Part shown: positions 51,227-59,879 of the stretch, piece by piece
Layout: each line of letters opens with the position of its first letter
Position numbering within the stretch: the first letter of the stretch is position 1
Source: BMS3BBIN04 sp964552465
GTDB taxonomy: Bacteria > Electryoneota > Electryoneia > Electryoneales > Electryoneaceae
Direction: 5' to 3'
Length of the DNA stretch: 64,000 bases
NCBI GenBank assembly: GCA_964552465.1
Contig: CAZKGR010000013.1
Location: 1-64,000 of the forward strand
Translations under genes and position numbers: made by a program
Notes under the pieces: model-generated
What the model was told of the DNA's origin: nothing
The model's database searches: none
The model's input: only the letters and a program-made list of their open reading frames with translations

Positions 51227-53308
51227 TTAAGCGGAAGCCAGTTTTTCGACGACTTCCTGCGGGCCGGAGATGAGCAGCACGTCGCCGTTCTGGATTTGTA
51301 GGTCTGCGCGGGGGACAATACTTTCGATGATTGTGGAATCCTCGAGTTTACGGCGGCGGACGACCATGACATCGATGTTATGCGTATTGCGCAAGTCGAG
51401 CTCCTTCAGCGTTTTGCCAGCGAACTGGTTGGGCGCATCAATCTCAGCCATCGAATAACCCGGAACCAGCGGTGACTTCTGCATCCGGCTGACGGTGTGA
51501 ACATGAGACGCCAGCGATCCGGCGAGATCGCGCTTGATGATTTCGTTCGAATATGTGATAGCGATATCGTCACGATGAATGCTGCCGATCACATGCTTCG
51601 GATCCTCCGGATCGACCACAGGTAGCTCGTCCAGGTTGCGTTGCGCGAACAGCTTCATTACGACATCAAGGGTGTCCGTGGGACGGACCGATGTCGGTGT
51701 CAGGTCGGCGATGTCTCCCGCGACGAGGATCGGTTCCAACGCCTCAACGTCGAACAGGATCTGCCGGAGTTCGTGAAAGGATACGTGCCCGATCAACTGT
51801 TCGCTCCGGTCGACTACGAACACGGTCGAATGTTCGGACGAATCGCTGATTGTATCGAGCAGGGGCCTCAGGCGCATGTTGTCCGGGACTGAAACAAATT
51901 CTTCACGCATTATTTCGCTGACCTGTATTCCCTTGAGGACATCCACCTCCCCGACCTGCCCGAGCTTGATGCCCTTCGCGACCAGTTTGACGGTATAAAT
52001 GCTCTCGGTCATCAGCCGTCCGCCGAAGATTGTGGCGATGATCGACGATAGCATCAGCGGCAGGATAATCGCATAGCCGCCGGTCAGTTCGAACAGGATG
52101 AGGATAGCCTGCAACGGCGCGCGTGTCGCAGATGCGACGACAGCCGCCATGCCGACCAGAGCGTACGGGCCGAAGTTCGGTGCGACCAGTTCGGGTGTGA
52201 TCGCGTGCGCACCATACCAGACAACCCCACCAGTCATTGCTCCGAGGAATAGTGATGGCGCGAGGATGCCGCCCGATCCGCCGGAACCGAGGGTGGCGGA
52301 TGTGGCAAAGATCTTCGCCGCAATGAGCATGATCAACAGGCCGAGCGCCATCTCGCCATGCAATGCGAATTCGATGAATTCATAACCAACGCCGTACACA
52401 TGCGGCAGACCAACCGCGCCCAGGATACCAATCAGTAAGCCACCGATTGCGGGCTTAATCCAATCGGGAACGCGCAGCTTTTCAAAAAAGGTTTCCGAGA
52501 TGTCCAGAATCTTCGCGAAACTGACTGCCACAACCGCCGCAGCGAGTCCGAGTATTGCATAATGGATCAGTTCAGTCGGACTGACGAGGTGGTATTCCGG
52601 TGTCGCGAACGCCGGCGCTTCACCGAGGATAGAACGTGAAATCGCTGTTGCGGTGACCGATGCGACGATGATCGGGCTGATATTTGAGACGGCGAAGTTG
52701 CCGAGGATAACTTCCAGCGCAAACAGCATCCCGGCGACGGGCGCGTTAAAGGTTGCCGCGATGCCTGCCGCCGCACCACAGCCGACATAGGTTTTCATCT
52801 TCCGCGCGCTGACCTTGAACAGCTGGCCGAGCATAGAGGCTACACCGCTGCCGATCTGAACAATCGGGCCCTCAGATCCAGCCGAACCACCGGAACCAAT
52901 GGTGATTGCGGATGCTGCGACCTTTGCAGCCGCGACACGACCACGGATGATCCCGCCGCGCACAGCCACCGATGCCATTACTTCCGGGACACCGTGTCCC
53001 TTGGCTTCGGATGCGAAGAATGTGACGATCGGTCCGACTATCAACCCGCCGAGAATCGGTATTGCCAGTCGCCAGTACCACGGGAGTTCGAGCAGGAATT
53101 CGTATGTAGGTTCGATGATGCCGTAGGCGCCGAGTTCGACAGCGCCGATTGCGAGACGAAAACCAACCGCGCCATACCCGCCGATCACACCAATCACCAC
53201 ACCCATAAGTATGTTGAAGACATACTCATGCGTCGGGATCAGGCGAATCTCACGTAGGATTCGTTTGAAGAATCCAAGGCGTGCATTTTCGTTCGCTAGT
53301 GGCATCAT
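51227..53308 (-). CDS. ClC-family chloride channel/transporter with CBS and TrkA-C domains
   Basis: 693 residues. The ATG at 53308 with GGAG upstream is preferred to a TTG six codons earlier. Residues ~20-430 are the ClC membrane domain, with ITIGSGGSAGSEGPIVQIG (the ExGP filter loop; usually GREGP) and TLGSGGSGGILAPSLFLG. A pair of CBS domains follows (VSEIMREEFVSVPDNMRLRPLL and TSVRPTDTLDVVMKLFAQRNLDELPVVD), then a TrkA-C/RCK-like domain (LDLRNTHNIDVMVVRRRK ... GDVLLISGPQEVVEKLA). Moves chloride, perhaps gated by nucleotides at the cytoplasmic domains. Whether channel or exchanger cannot be told. Confidence 0.93.
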   Translation of the reverse strand: MMPLANENARLGFFKRILREIRLIPTHEYVFNILMGVVIGVIGGYGAVGFRLAIGAVELGAYGIIEPTYEFLLELPWYWRLAIPILGGLIVGPIVTFFASEAKGHGVPEVMASVAVRGGIIRGRVAAAKVAASAITIGSGGSAGSEGPIVQIGSGVASMLGQLFKVSARKMKTYVGCGAAAGIAATFNAPVAGMLFALEVILGNFAVSNISPIIVASVTATAISRSILGEAPAFATPEYHLVSPTELIHYAILGLAAAVVAVSFAKILDISETFFEKLRVPDWIKPAIGGLLIGILGAVGLPHVYGVGYEFIEFALHGEMALGLLIMLIAAKIFATSATLGSGGSGGILAPSLFLGAMTGGVVWYGAHAITPELVAPNFGPYALVGMAAVVASATRAPLQAILILFELTGGYAIILPLMLSSIIATIFGGRLMTESIYTVKLVAKGIKLGQVGEVDVLKGIQVSEIMREEFVSVPDNMRLRPLLDTISDSSEHSTVFVVDRSEQLIGHVSFHELRQILFDVEALEPILVAGDIADLTPTSVRPTDTLDVVMKLFAQRNLDELPVVDPEDPKHVIGSIHRDDIAITYSNEIIKRDLAGSLASHVHTVSRMQKSPLVPGYSMAEIDAPNQFAGKTLKELDLRNTHNIDVMVVRRRKLEDSTIIESIVPRADLQIQNGDVLLISGPQEVVEKLASA

Positions 53309-53405
53309 GTAATGCAACTCCGCCAAGCCGGATCGTTTAGATTTTCCGGCTTGTGGATGACAGGTTCAAACAATTTGGCGGGGGAAGGTACGACGTACAG
53401 GCAGT

Positions 53406-53894
53406 TCAGACGTCGAAACGCTCTCCCAGGATGTTGTTAAATCCGTGCACCTTCAGATCAAAGGTTCGAGCCGGAGTAGTGATTGTCACCGTCATACCAG
53501 CCGTGGTTCCCCGTAATTGCTGACCGATGGGTGACAGGATGGAAATCATCCCTTTCTTGACGTCCATTTCTTCGGCGAGCACGAGTTCGTACACGTATTT
53601 CTTCCCGTTTTCAGTCTCTTCCAAATCGACTACAGAATAGAGGCCGACGGTTGTTTTGTCAACATCGTTCAAGTCGATTGTTGCGAGCCGCATATGGCGG
53701 CGACGAAGCTGTTGCAGCCGAATCGCGCAGTAATTCTGGCGTTCCTTAGCCGCTTCGTACTCAGCGTTTTCCGACAAATCACCCTTCTGCCTGGCTTCGT
53801 CGATGCGCACCGGCAATTCGACTTCCAGCTCATGGGTGATTGTAGCAATCTCGTTTTCCAGTTCCTTGCGGACTTTTTCTATCCGGTCATTCAT
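53406..53894 (-). CDS. greA: Transcription elongation factor GreA/GreB
   Basis: 162 residues. An N-terminal coiled-coil finger with the acidic tip GDLSENAEYEAAKERQ restores arrested RNA polymerase by inducing transcript cleavage. The C-terminal FKBP-like domain ends ISILSPIGQQLRGTTAGMTVTITTP. Length is normal for GreA. Sits alone, 97 bp upstream of the clc gene on the same strand. Confidence 0.93.
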   Translation of the reverse strand: MNDRIEKVRKELENEIATITHELEVELPVRIDEARQKGDLSENAEYEAAKERQNYCAIRLQQLRRRHMRLATIDLNDVDKTTVGLYSVVDLEETENGKKYVYELVLAEEMDVKKGMISILSPIGQQLRGTTAGMTVTITTPARTFDLKVHGFNNILGERFDV

Positions 53895-53930
53895 CCAATA
53901 TACCTGCCAAGTCAGTTCAGAAAAGACACA

Positions 53931-53974
53931 GAAAAATGCATCGGGAAGCCGGCGTTTGACCGATTTCCCGATGC
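53931..53974 (-). terminator. Rho-independent terminator, minus strand
   Basis: GCATCGGGAA (53938-53947) pairs with TTCCCGATGC (53965-53974); on the minus strand it is followed by ATTTTTC. It lies just upstream of greA and ends some leftward transcript from 54000-54300. Confidence 0.75.
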
Positions 53975-54050
53975 GTTTGAACGTCCAAAGCTAGTACACT
54001 TACCGCGCATACGCAAGAGTTCACGGTGAACATGCAGAGTATTCTCTAAA

Positions 54051-54287
54051 TCAGGAAACACCCTTGGTTGCAAAAGTTAGGGTTATCCCTCCCGGAGACT
54101 CGAATATGAATGAATTCGCTGGAAACGCATCGCACGCCCCCAAGATAGTGGTATATTCATATAAACTAACATTTTGGTCCCATTGACGATAAGAGGTTGC
54201 CTGGCTGTATATCATACGAGGTTGCACGTGTTGACCTGAGATAGTGAATGCCATGAGAAACCATGGAAAGAGTGAGGATCTTTTCAT
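54051..54287 (-). CDS. Possible small exported protein
   Basis: A 78-codon frame from MKRSSLFPWFLMAFTISGQ, which could be a signal peptide, with GGGGG three bases before the ATG. A terminator for this strand lies 80 bp downstream. Against it: only 30 bp separate it from the oppositely oriented cNMP-domain gene, whose promoter would then lie inside it, and the sequence has no recognised family. It may be a decayed fragment. Confidence 0.3.
   Translation of the reverse strand: MKRSSLFPWFLMAFTISGQHVQPRMIYSQATSYRQWDQNVSLYEYTTILGACDAFPANSFIFESPGGITLTFATKGVS
54183..54211 (+). promoter_or_regulatory. Sigma70-like promoter for the cNMP-domain gene
   Basis: TTGACG (54183-54188) and TGTATA (54206-54211) with a 17-bp spacer, about 107 bp upstream of the start codon. 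Confidence 0.4.
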
Positions 54288-54317
54288 TTTCCCCCCAGAA
54301 ACGGAAAGGAACAACTC

Positions 54318-54791
54318 ATGACTGGAACAGATGGACTGCAAAAGCACGATGTTTTTTCAAAGTTGACAATGGACGAGATCAAGCAGTTGGACTCGTTCAC
54401 TCACGTCAGAGGATACGCGGCGGGTGAACATGTTTTTGAGTATCATCAAGCCTGCTCTCACCTGCACATGTTGATGTCGGGTTCGGTTCACTTGATGTTG
54501 CCGCCTACGAGTAGCGAGTTCAACCTACCGTTCGCGCTGGTTGCGAAAGAGGAGATCTTCGGACTCTCGGCTTTGATGAAGAGCGCGCGGTACACTGCTG
54601 AAGCGAGGTGTGTCACCGAAAGCCGCATCATGTCGATCGAGGTCAAGCCGCTGCTCAGGATTCTCGAAAGCAACCAGACGGTAGGCTTGGAAATTGTGAA
54701 CACTGTCTCACGGATTTACTATCATCGTTACCTGAATATGCTCGGCAAGCTGCATGATATTGTCGGTCATGTGACGGTGCTGGGTGAGTGA
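54318..54791 (+). CDS. Cyclic-nucleotide-binding-domain protein without DNA-binding domain
   Basis: 157 residues; AAAGGA before the ATG. Residues ~10-125 are a Crp-type cupin (FSKLTMDEIKQLDSFTHVRGYAAGEHVFEY, HMLMSGSVHLML, AKEEIFGLSALMKSARYTAEARCVTESRIMSIEVKPLLRIL), and the protein ends before any helix-turn-helix. The phosphate-binding cassette is degenerate (EIFGLSALMKSARYTA), so nucleotide binding is uncertain. It may act as a stand-alone sensor. Ends at a terminator. Confidence 0.85.
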   Translation: MTGTDGLQKHDVFSKLTMDEIKQLDSFTHVRGYAAGEHVFEYHQACSHLHMLMSGSVHLMLPPTSSEFNLPFALVAKEEIFGLSALMKSARYTAEARCVTESRIMSIEVKPLLRILESNQTVGLEIVNTVSRIYYHRYLNMLGKLHDIVGHVTVLGE

Positions 54792-54823
54792 TTCGATTTT
54801 GATGCTATTAATTTCCCCATAAC

Positions 54824-54853
54824 AAAGCCACGGACATCTGTCCGTGGCTTTTT
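54824..54853 (+). terminator. Rho-independent terminator
   Basis: AAAGCCACGGAC-atct-GTCCGTGGCTTT followed by T's. Confidence 0.93.
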
Positions 54854-54915
54854 CAGTTACTCAAGGCTCAAGTCTCAGTACTCAAGACTGAGGACTGTGG
54901 ACTGTAACCTTCAGA

Positions 54916-55869
54916 TTACTTCTTCAGCTCCGCGTTCAGTGCAGGCAGAATCTCCAACGCATCACCAACAACACCGTAGTCCGCGACCTTGAAAATAGGT
55001 GCGTCGGCGTCCTTGTTGATCGCGACAATGGTCTTGGAGGTTGTCATCCCGGCCAGATGCTGAATCGCGCCGGAGATACCGACGGCGATATACAACGTCG
55101 GAGCAACGACCTTTCCGGTCTGACCAACTTGTTCTGAGTGGGGACGCCATCCCGAATCGACGACCGGACGGCTGGCACCAACTGCTGCACCAAGTGTGTC
55201 TGCGAGATCCTCAATCAGCTTGAAGTTCTCAGGCTCTTTCAGGCCACGTCCACCGCCGACGATACGGTCAGCTTCAGCGACATCGATCTTCTCACCGCCG
55301 GCCTTGCGCGTCTCAACGACTTTGGCTTTCGCGGTGTAGTCAATGGTCAGATCCACTTGTTCGCCAGCGCCAGGGTCGGCGACGGCGTCGAAATTGTTCG
55401 GACGGGTCGAGACGACCATCGGCAGCGCGTTGGACTTCAGGGTGCGGTAGACCTTGCCAGCGTATTCCGGACGTGTAGAGACGACGGTACCGCCCTCAGC
55501 ACCGAGACCTGTGACGTCTTCGATCAGCCCGGCATCGAGCTTGACCGCAACACGAGGTGCGAGTTCGTGTCCGCGCACGGTTGCCGGGATCAGGCACACG
55601 GTCGCGCTTGCTTGACTCGCTGCATCAACAACGGCGGTTAAATGCGCTTCCGGGATGTAGTTGTCGTGGTCTGCTGCGTCAACGGTAAATATCTTGTCCG
55701 CGCCGTGGTTCTTGATTGCATCGAGGTGAGCATCGAGGCCGCTACCGACAACGACAGCGTTCATGCTTCCACCTAACGCTCCGGCGAGCTTCTTCCCTTC
55801 AGTCAATGCTTCGAGGGAGGCCTTTTTCAGGCTGCCGCCGGACACTTCACAGTAAACGAGTACACTCAT
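54916..55869 (-). CDS. etfA: Electron transfer flavoprotein subunit alpha
   Basis: 317 residues. The FAD domain is typical: RIVGGGRGLKEPENF, GAAVGASRPVVDSGWRPHSEQVGQTGKVVAPTLYIAVGISGAIQHLAGM, INKDADAPIFKVADYGVVGD. With EtfB it carries electrons from acyl-CoA dehydrogenases and similar enzymes to the quinone pool. Lies 17 bp downstream of etfB; no ETF dehydrogenase or acyl-CoA dehydrogenase is in the window. Confidence 0.96.
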   Translation of the reverse strand: MSVLVYCEVSGGSLKKASLEALTEGKKLAGALGGSMNAVVVGSGLDAHLDAIKNHGADKIFTVDAADHDNYIPEAHLTAVVDAASQASATVCLIPATVRGHELAPRVAVKLDAGLIEDVTGLGAEGGTVVSTRPEYAGKVYRTLKSNALPMVVSTRPNNFDAVADPGAGEQVDLTIDYTAKAKVVETRKAGGEKIDVAEADRIVGGGRGLKEPENFKLIEDLADTLGAAVGASRPVVDSGWRPHSEQVGQTGKVVAPTLYIAVGISGAIQHLAGMTTSKTIVAINKDADAPIFKVADYGVVGDALEILPALNAELKK

Positions 55870-55886
55870 GGCGTTTTCTCCCTTGA

Positions 55887-56636
55887 TTATTCGATGACCT
55901 TGGCTTCTTCACGCAGCAGGCGAACAAGTTCGCCGACCGCTTCCACACCTTCACCCACGATTTTACCAGCCGGACGTTCCGCCTGATAGCTCATTACGGT
56001 AGTCGTGGCTTGTGCTGTGCCGATCTCACCGTCAATCTCCTCAATGACCTTCTTCTTGGCCATCATGATGCCTTTGAGCTTCGGATAACGTGGCTCGTTC
56101 AGGCCCTTCTGCGCAGTGATCATACAGGGCATAGTTGCTTCGATGACTTCAACCCCGCCTTCGATATTACGTTCAGCGGTGACTGTGCCATCGCCAACAT
56201 CCAGCTTGTTGACTTCGGCAACGCAGGGCAGACCGAGCAATGTAGCGACCATCGGTCCGATCGCTGTGGAATCATCGTCAGTGGATTTGTAGCCAGTGAA
56301 GATCATGTCAAAGCCACGGTCCTTGATTGCGTTCGCAAAGGCTTTGGCGGTAGCGAGTTGGTCATAGGGGCCATCCCGCTTTATGAGCATGGCATTGTTT
56401 GCACCCATGGCAATGGTCTTACGCAGGGCATCGACCATGTTTTCCGTTCCACAGGCAACGGCAGTAACTTCGCCACAGTTTTTTTCGGCGAGCGCCAGCG
56501 CTTCTTCAGCGGCGTATTCGTCGTATGGGTTCAGTACCCAGTTCAGGTCGCGCGTCTCGATCCCGCTTTTTTCTGCGTTCAGCCGGATCATGGCGGCGGT
56601 GTCGGGCACGAGTTTAACGAGCACCGCGATGTTCAT
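55887..56636 (-). CDS. etfB: Electron transfer flavoprotein subunit beta
   Basis: 249 residues with GGAGG upstream. Landmarks: VKLVPDTAAMIRL, NPYDEYAAEEALALAEK, GTENMVDALRKTIAMGANNAMLI, and the family signature in VIEATMPCMITAQKGLNEPRYPKLKGIMMAKKK. The signature is of the common (group I) ETF; no bifurcating-type extension is evident. First gene of an etfBA operon. Confidence 0.96.
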   Translation of the reverse strand: MNIAVLVKLVPDTAAMIRLNAEKSGIETRDLNWVLNPYDEYAAEEALALAEKNCGEVTAVACGTENMVDALRKTIAMGANNAMLIKRDGPYDQLATAKAFANAIKDRGFDMIFTGYKSTDDDSTAIGPMVATLLGLPCVAEVNKLDVGDGTVTAERNIEGGVEVIEATMPCMITAQKGLNEPRYPKLKGIMMAKKKVIEEIDGEIGTAQATTTVMSYQAERPAGKIVGEGVEAVGELVRLLREEAKVIE

Positions 56637-56751
56637 GCTCCCTCCAAATCTTGTTGTGAATTGTCACACTTGTTGAATGGCTCGAATATAGGGCGGGTTG
56701 ACGATTTCCGCCAGCTCGAGGAAAGACTTTGATTAAGAGAGACGGTAATCG

Positions 56752-56857
56752 GGGGACACCTTACCCAATTCATCACTTGACATTCGTAGAACCGGTCTTG
56801 AACTATAGAAATTCGGCATTTCGCAGTGATGAGCGAGGCATTGGGTTAGGTGTCCCC
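56752..56857. repeat. GGGGACAC inverted repeat, long form
   Basis: GGGGACACCTTACCCAATT at the left end and ATTGGGTTAGGTGTCCCC at the right end form an 18-bp near-perfect inverted repeat across ~70 nt; an inner TCATCAC/GTGATGA pair extends it. Four bases separate it from the stop codon of the following minus-strand gene. Its ends resemble those of 19410-19510. Confidence 0.65.
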
Positions 56858-56861
56858 TCTT

Positions 56862-58106
56862 TTATTCATCCTTCGGTGCGTCGGCGACAATTCCAGATGC
56901 GATCACCTTTGGCATCAGCTCGGCCCAACTGACAGGGACTTGCCGTCCATTGGTGAACTCGTCCTCGAATGCCTGACTGATTGCAAAAACACGCTTGTCC
57001 TCAGTCTCGAAGTGACAGTCCGGCCATTGACGGTGCATGAGGTATAAAAGTCCAGCGTGACCGGACAAGGATGTCAGGAGCGGCTCGGGATTGACGCGGG
57101 ACAGTGTTTTGGCCGGGATTGGGAAGTGGGCTTCGAGCAGCTCGGCGGACGGCTTTTCTGGCGCTGCACCGCCTGGGAATTGCCATGCGTGCGGACCGGA
57201 TACGGGACGGTGATCGTCGCACGAACGTGGGTGGCCCGGGTCGTCTTGCGATCCGGGTGTCATATCATCCAGCAACACGTGCTTGAGGCCGAGTAGCCGC
57301 TTGGTGTTTGCCTTTTCGCCGAGCGAGTGCGCGAGCACGACTTCAGTCGCACCCCACCCGCAGCCCATGCCGAGTCCAAGTAGGGAAGTGACCGGCGATG
57401 CACCCGCACGTGACCCGGCTACAGTGTTTGCGTTAGCGAAACCGAGCGTGTCGGCGCATTGCACCGCAATCGATTCCGGCGGAATCGCGAACTCGTTATT
57501 CAACAGACGAATCCACGCGGGGAGTGATCGAGGCAGACGTGATCCGGCGATCGGGTCGGCCCAGCCAGTGCTGTCAACCAGCCGCCAGCGGACGGAATGC
57601 TCACCGCCGTGCGGACGGACGGCTTCGAGGATGCGATCAATGATCATCAGCACATCGAACTTGGTAGCGCGGGCGATGTCGATCAGCGCGATCTCGGGCG
57701 TGAGTCCAGCGAGTAATGCGTCACGGGCGACACGAGTAGCATAAGGCGTGACTTGCTCGATCCCTTTCGGACGGAAACGTCGGATGGCGGTCTGTGGCGA
57801 AACAGGAATGTCGATCACGATCCGCTTCATATCGAGCTGCGCCAGCTGCTTGAGCCGGTCGGAGCGTGGGTCTTCGCGCACGATCAGCTCAGGCGACAGG
57901 CCGCTTTCTGCCCATTCTTCCAGTAACGGAAGCTGGGTTGCGGGTTGGGTGTATACCTCAGCGGACACGTGGATTCCGGTCCGTTCCGCCCAGTTGCCAA
58001 GCGTGCGCAGGATCTGGCGCTGACGGTCAACACTCAGCGGCGGCCGCCCCCAGTTGGCAAGGGTAAGGGATAGATCAAAAAGGTGGATAGTTGAAATCTT
58101 CGGCAT
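56862..58106 (-). CDS. HMGL-like (DRE-TIM) protein lacking metal ligands
   Basis: 414 residues with the outline of 2-isopropylmalate/homocitrate synthase-type TIM barrels: opening IHLFDLSLTLANWGRP (compare FDTTLRDGEQ), central RWRLVDSTGWADP (compare DTxGxxxP) and VQCADTLGFANANTVAGSRAGA (compare VHCHNDLGxAxANxxAAxxAGA). The two metal-binding histidines of HxHND are Gln216 and Ala218, and the Arg-Asp of the first motif is missing. It therefore probably lacks normal metallolyase activity. The stop lies next to a long GGGGACAC element; leuD is 0.9 kb away on the same strand but separated by a gene on the other strand. Confidence 0.7.
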   Translation of the reverse strand: MPKISTIHLFDLSLTLANWGRPPLSVDRQRQILRTLGNWAERTGIHVSAEVYTQPATQLPLLEEWAESGLSPELIVREDPRSDRLKQLAQLDMKRIVIDIPVSPQTAIRRFRPKGIEQVTPYATRVARDALLAGLTPEIALIDIARATKFDVLMIIDRILEAVRPHGGEHSVRWRLVDSTGWADPIAGSRLPRSLPAWIRLLNNEFAIPPESIAVQCADTLGFANANTVAGSRAGASPVTSLLGLGMGCGWGATEVVLAHSLGEKANTKRLLGLKHVLLDDMTPGSQDDPGHPRSCDDHRPVSGPHAWQFPGGAAPEKPSAELLEAHFPIPAKTLSRVNPEPLLTSLSGHAGLLYLMHRQWPDCHFETEDKRVFAISQAFEDEFTNGRQVPVSWAELMPKVIASGIVADAPKDE

Positions 58107-58195
58107 CAGGATCTCGTGTAGGATCTATGATCAGGTTAATTTAGATTACATCGTACGGATTTCCAGTTCCTGCTCTCGATGAAAGGGGTGGAAAA

Positions 58196-58975
58196 ATGAA
58201 AGGTAAATCAGCCCATTCGTCGCTCAGCTTTCTCATTCTGGGTGGAACACTTCTAGGTCTTCTTGCCGGGTGTGACTTGTTGACACCGAGTGAGGAAGAT
58301 GTATTTGATATGATATTTGAGTATCCCAAGGAATGTCTTGTGAGCATAACGCTAACAAGCGATTCATCATTTGTTGGAGCTGATTCTGCAATTATCAAGA
58401 TTCGTACTGCCCGTGCCAATCCTCCGCTTTTCTATGCCGATTGGGATTATTCCGACGTTCAGGCAGTCTACCTCGATCAGGGTACGTTAAATCCTCTCCC
58501 GAAAGATCCTGATCTTGATGGCTACTACCACGATTGGCTGGACTATACACCGGCTGCAGATGAATCGTTGGATGTCCGAGTCCAGTTCCATGATGACTAT
58601 ACGTTCAATATCCCTCTCCCAGGATTTGATCCGCCTCTAATATCTGGAATTGAGTCCGACACGTTGCATGGCGATACCCTTCATCTACAATACTCAGACC
58701 AGGGCAGTTTCGGTCGTTTGCGAGTACATGCCCGATGGGAATACGAGGTTTACGATCCGCACAAAGACCAAAGCAAATACTTCGATTTGGATCCGGACAC
58801 AACCTTGGTCTGGATAATGCCGGAGGAAATAGAAACGGTCAATTTGAAGATGTGGACATCGGCGATACTTGAATCCGACACGTTGGTGCGAGAAACGGCA
58901 TACGACACTCTCTACACTGCCGTGATAAACGAAGTGAAGTATTATCGGCAGGCGATAATGATACGGCCAGAGTGA
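58196..58975 (+). CDS. Lipoprotein of unknown function
   Basis: 259 residues. Lipoprotein signal ending GLLAGC, then Asp at +2. Mature part all-beta in appearance, with regular strand pairs (KECLVSITLTSDSSFVGADSAIIKIRTARANPP, GRLRVHARWEYEVYD, TVNLKMWTSAILESDTLVRETAYDTLY). GAAAGGGGTGG precedes the ATG. No named family recognised. Confidence 0.75.
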   Translation: MKGKSAHSSLSFLILGGTLLGLLAGCDLLTPSEEDVFDMIFEYPKECLVSITLTSDSSFVGADSAIIKIRTARANPPLFYADWDYSDVQAVYLDQGTLNPLPKDPDLDGYYHDWLDYTPAADESLDVRVQFHDDYTFNIPLPGFDPPLISGIESDTLHGDTLHLQYSDQGSFGRLRVHARWEYEVYDPHKDQSKYFDLDPDTTLVWIMPEEIETVNLKMWTSAILESDTLVRETAYDTLYTAVINEVKYYRQAIMIRPE

Positions 58976-58999
58976 AACTCGGAATACCTGAAATAGATC

Positions 59000-59024
59000 G
59001 GGACACTTTTTTCCAAAGTGTCCC
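59000..59024. repeat. GGGACAC palindrome, short form
   Basis: GGGACACTTT-tttcc-AAAGTGTCCC between convergent genes; probably serves as a terminator. Confidence 0.7.
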
Positions 59025-59050
59025 TCAATCGCATAAACAGAAGACTGGGT

Positions 59051-59566
59051 CTACGCCTCGATCTTTCCTTCCTTGATCAGGCGTTCGCGGGTGTAGGGGA
59101 TTAACCCGCCAGCGTCCATGATGCCGAAGACGAAGTCGCTGAACGGTGGGAAGCTCAGCTCGCCCTTTTCGCCACGGATGATGCCCGCTTCGAAATCGAT
59201 CTCGATCTCATCGCCAGCGTCGAACATATCCTGTGCTTCTTTGGACGTGATCAACGGCAGGCCAGTGTTGACGCCATTGCGGAAGTAGATGCGGCTGAAG
59301 GTCGGGGCGATGACTGCGCCGACACCTTTGACCGTGAGGCAGACCGCAGCCTGTTCACGGCTTGAGCCACAGCCGAAGTTCTTTCCGGCTACGATCACGT
59401 CACCCGGCTGCACTTTCGATGCGAATTCCGGATCGATGTCTTCCATCGCGTGCTCGCCCATTTCCTGGGGATCATTGACGGTGTAGGTATACTTGCCGGG
59501 GAAGATGACGTCGGTGTTGACATCGTCACCGTATTTCCAGACCCGTCCGCGAATTTTCGTTTCCAT
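59051..59566 (-). CDS. leuD: 3-isopropylmalate dehydratase/homoaconitase small subunit
   Basis: 171 residues; start at METKIRGRV with AGGAG upstream. Landmarks: GDDVNTDVIFPGKYTY, VIVAGKNFGCGSSREQA, GVGAVIAPTFSRIYFRN, NTGLPLI, of the short archaeal-type LeuD subfamily. It forms the mobile domain of an aconitase-like enzyme; the large subunit is not in the window, so the substrate could be isopropylmalate, homoaconitate or citraconate-type. Confidence 0.92.
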   Translation of the reverse strand: METKIRGRVWKYGDDVNTDVIFPGKYTYTVNDPQEMGEHAMEDIDPEFASKVQPGDVIVAGKNFGCGSSREQAAVCLTVKGVGAVIAPTFSRIYFRNGVNTGLPLITSKEAQDMFDAGDEIEIDFEAGIIRGEKGELSFPPFSDFVFGIMDAGGLIPYTRERLIKEGKIEA

Positions 59567-59879
59567 CGTCGCTCCTGCTGCCATGGCTGCTGAATTTACA
59601 TGCGCAACTGCGTTTGTGAGCTGAATTGTAACCCGTTTGTGCGGATGCTGTCAACCGGGGTTCCGGGGAGTCAGTGATTATGTTGTTTGGACCGAGCCAC
59701 GGAGACACTAACGGGCAAATCAGACGCAAGAAAATGGAAAATCAGCCGCGATACGTTGTTGATCAGGGCGTGAATCGCCTATACTCTGGATTGAAACTCA
59801 TACTATCCGGCATGGATGCATGTAATTCTCTCGTCAGCGTGAAAAACTGCCGTGAGGACTTCAGACGAAGGAGCTTGAG
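59567..59879. other. Divergent intergenic region
   Basis: 313 bp between leuD and the large secreted-protein gene. Apart from the promoter at 59756-59785 no structure stands out. Confidence 0.4.
59756..59785 (+). promoter_or_regulatory. Sigma70-like promoter
   Basis: TTGTTG (59756-59761) and TATACT (59780-59785) with an 18-bp spacer, about 95 bp before the secreted-protein start codon. Confidence 0.45.
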
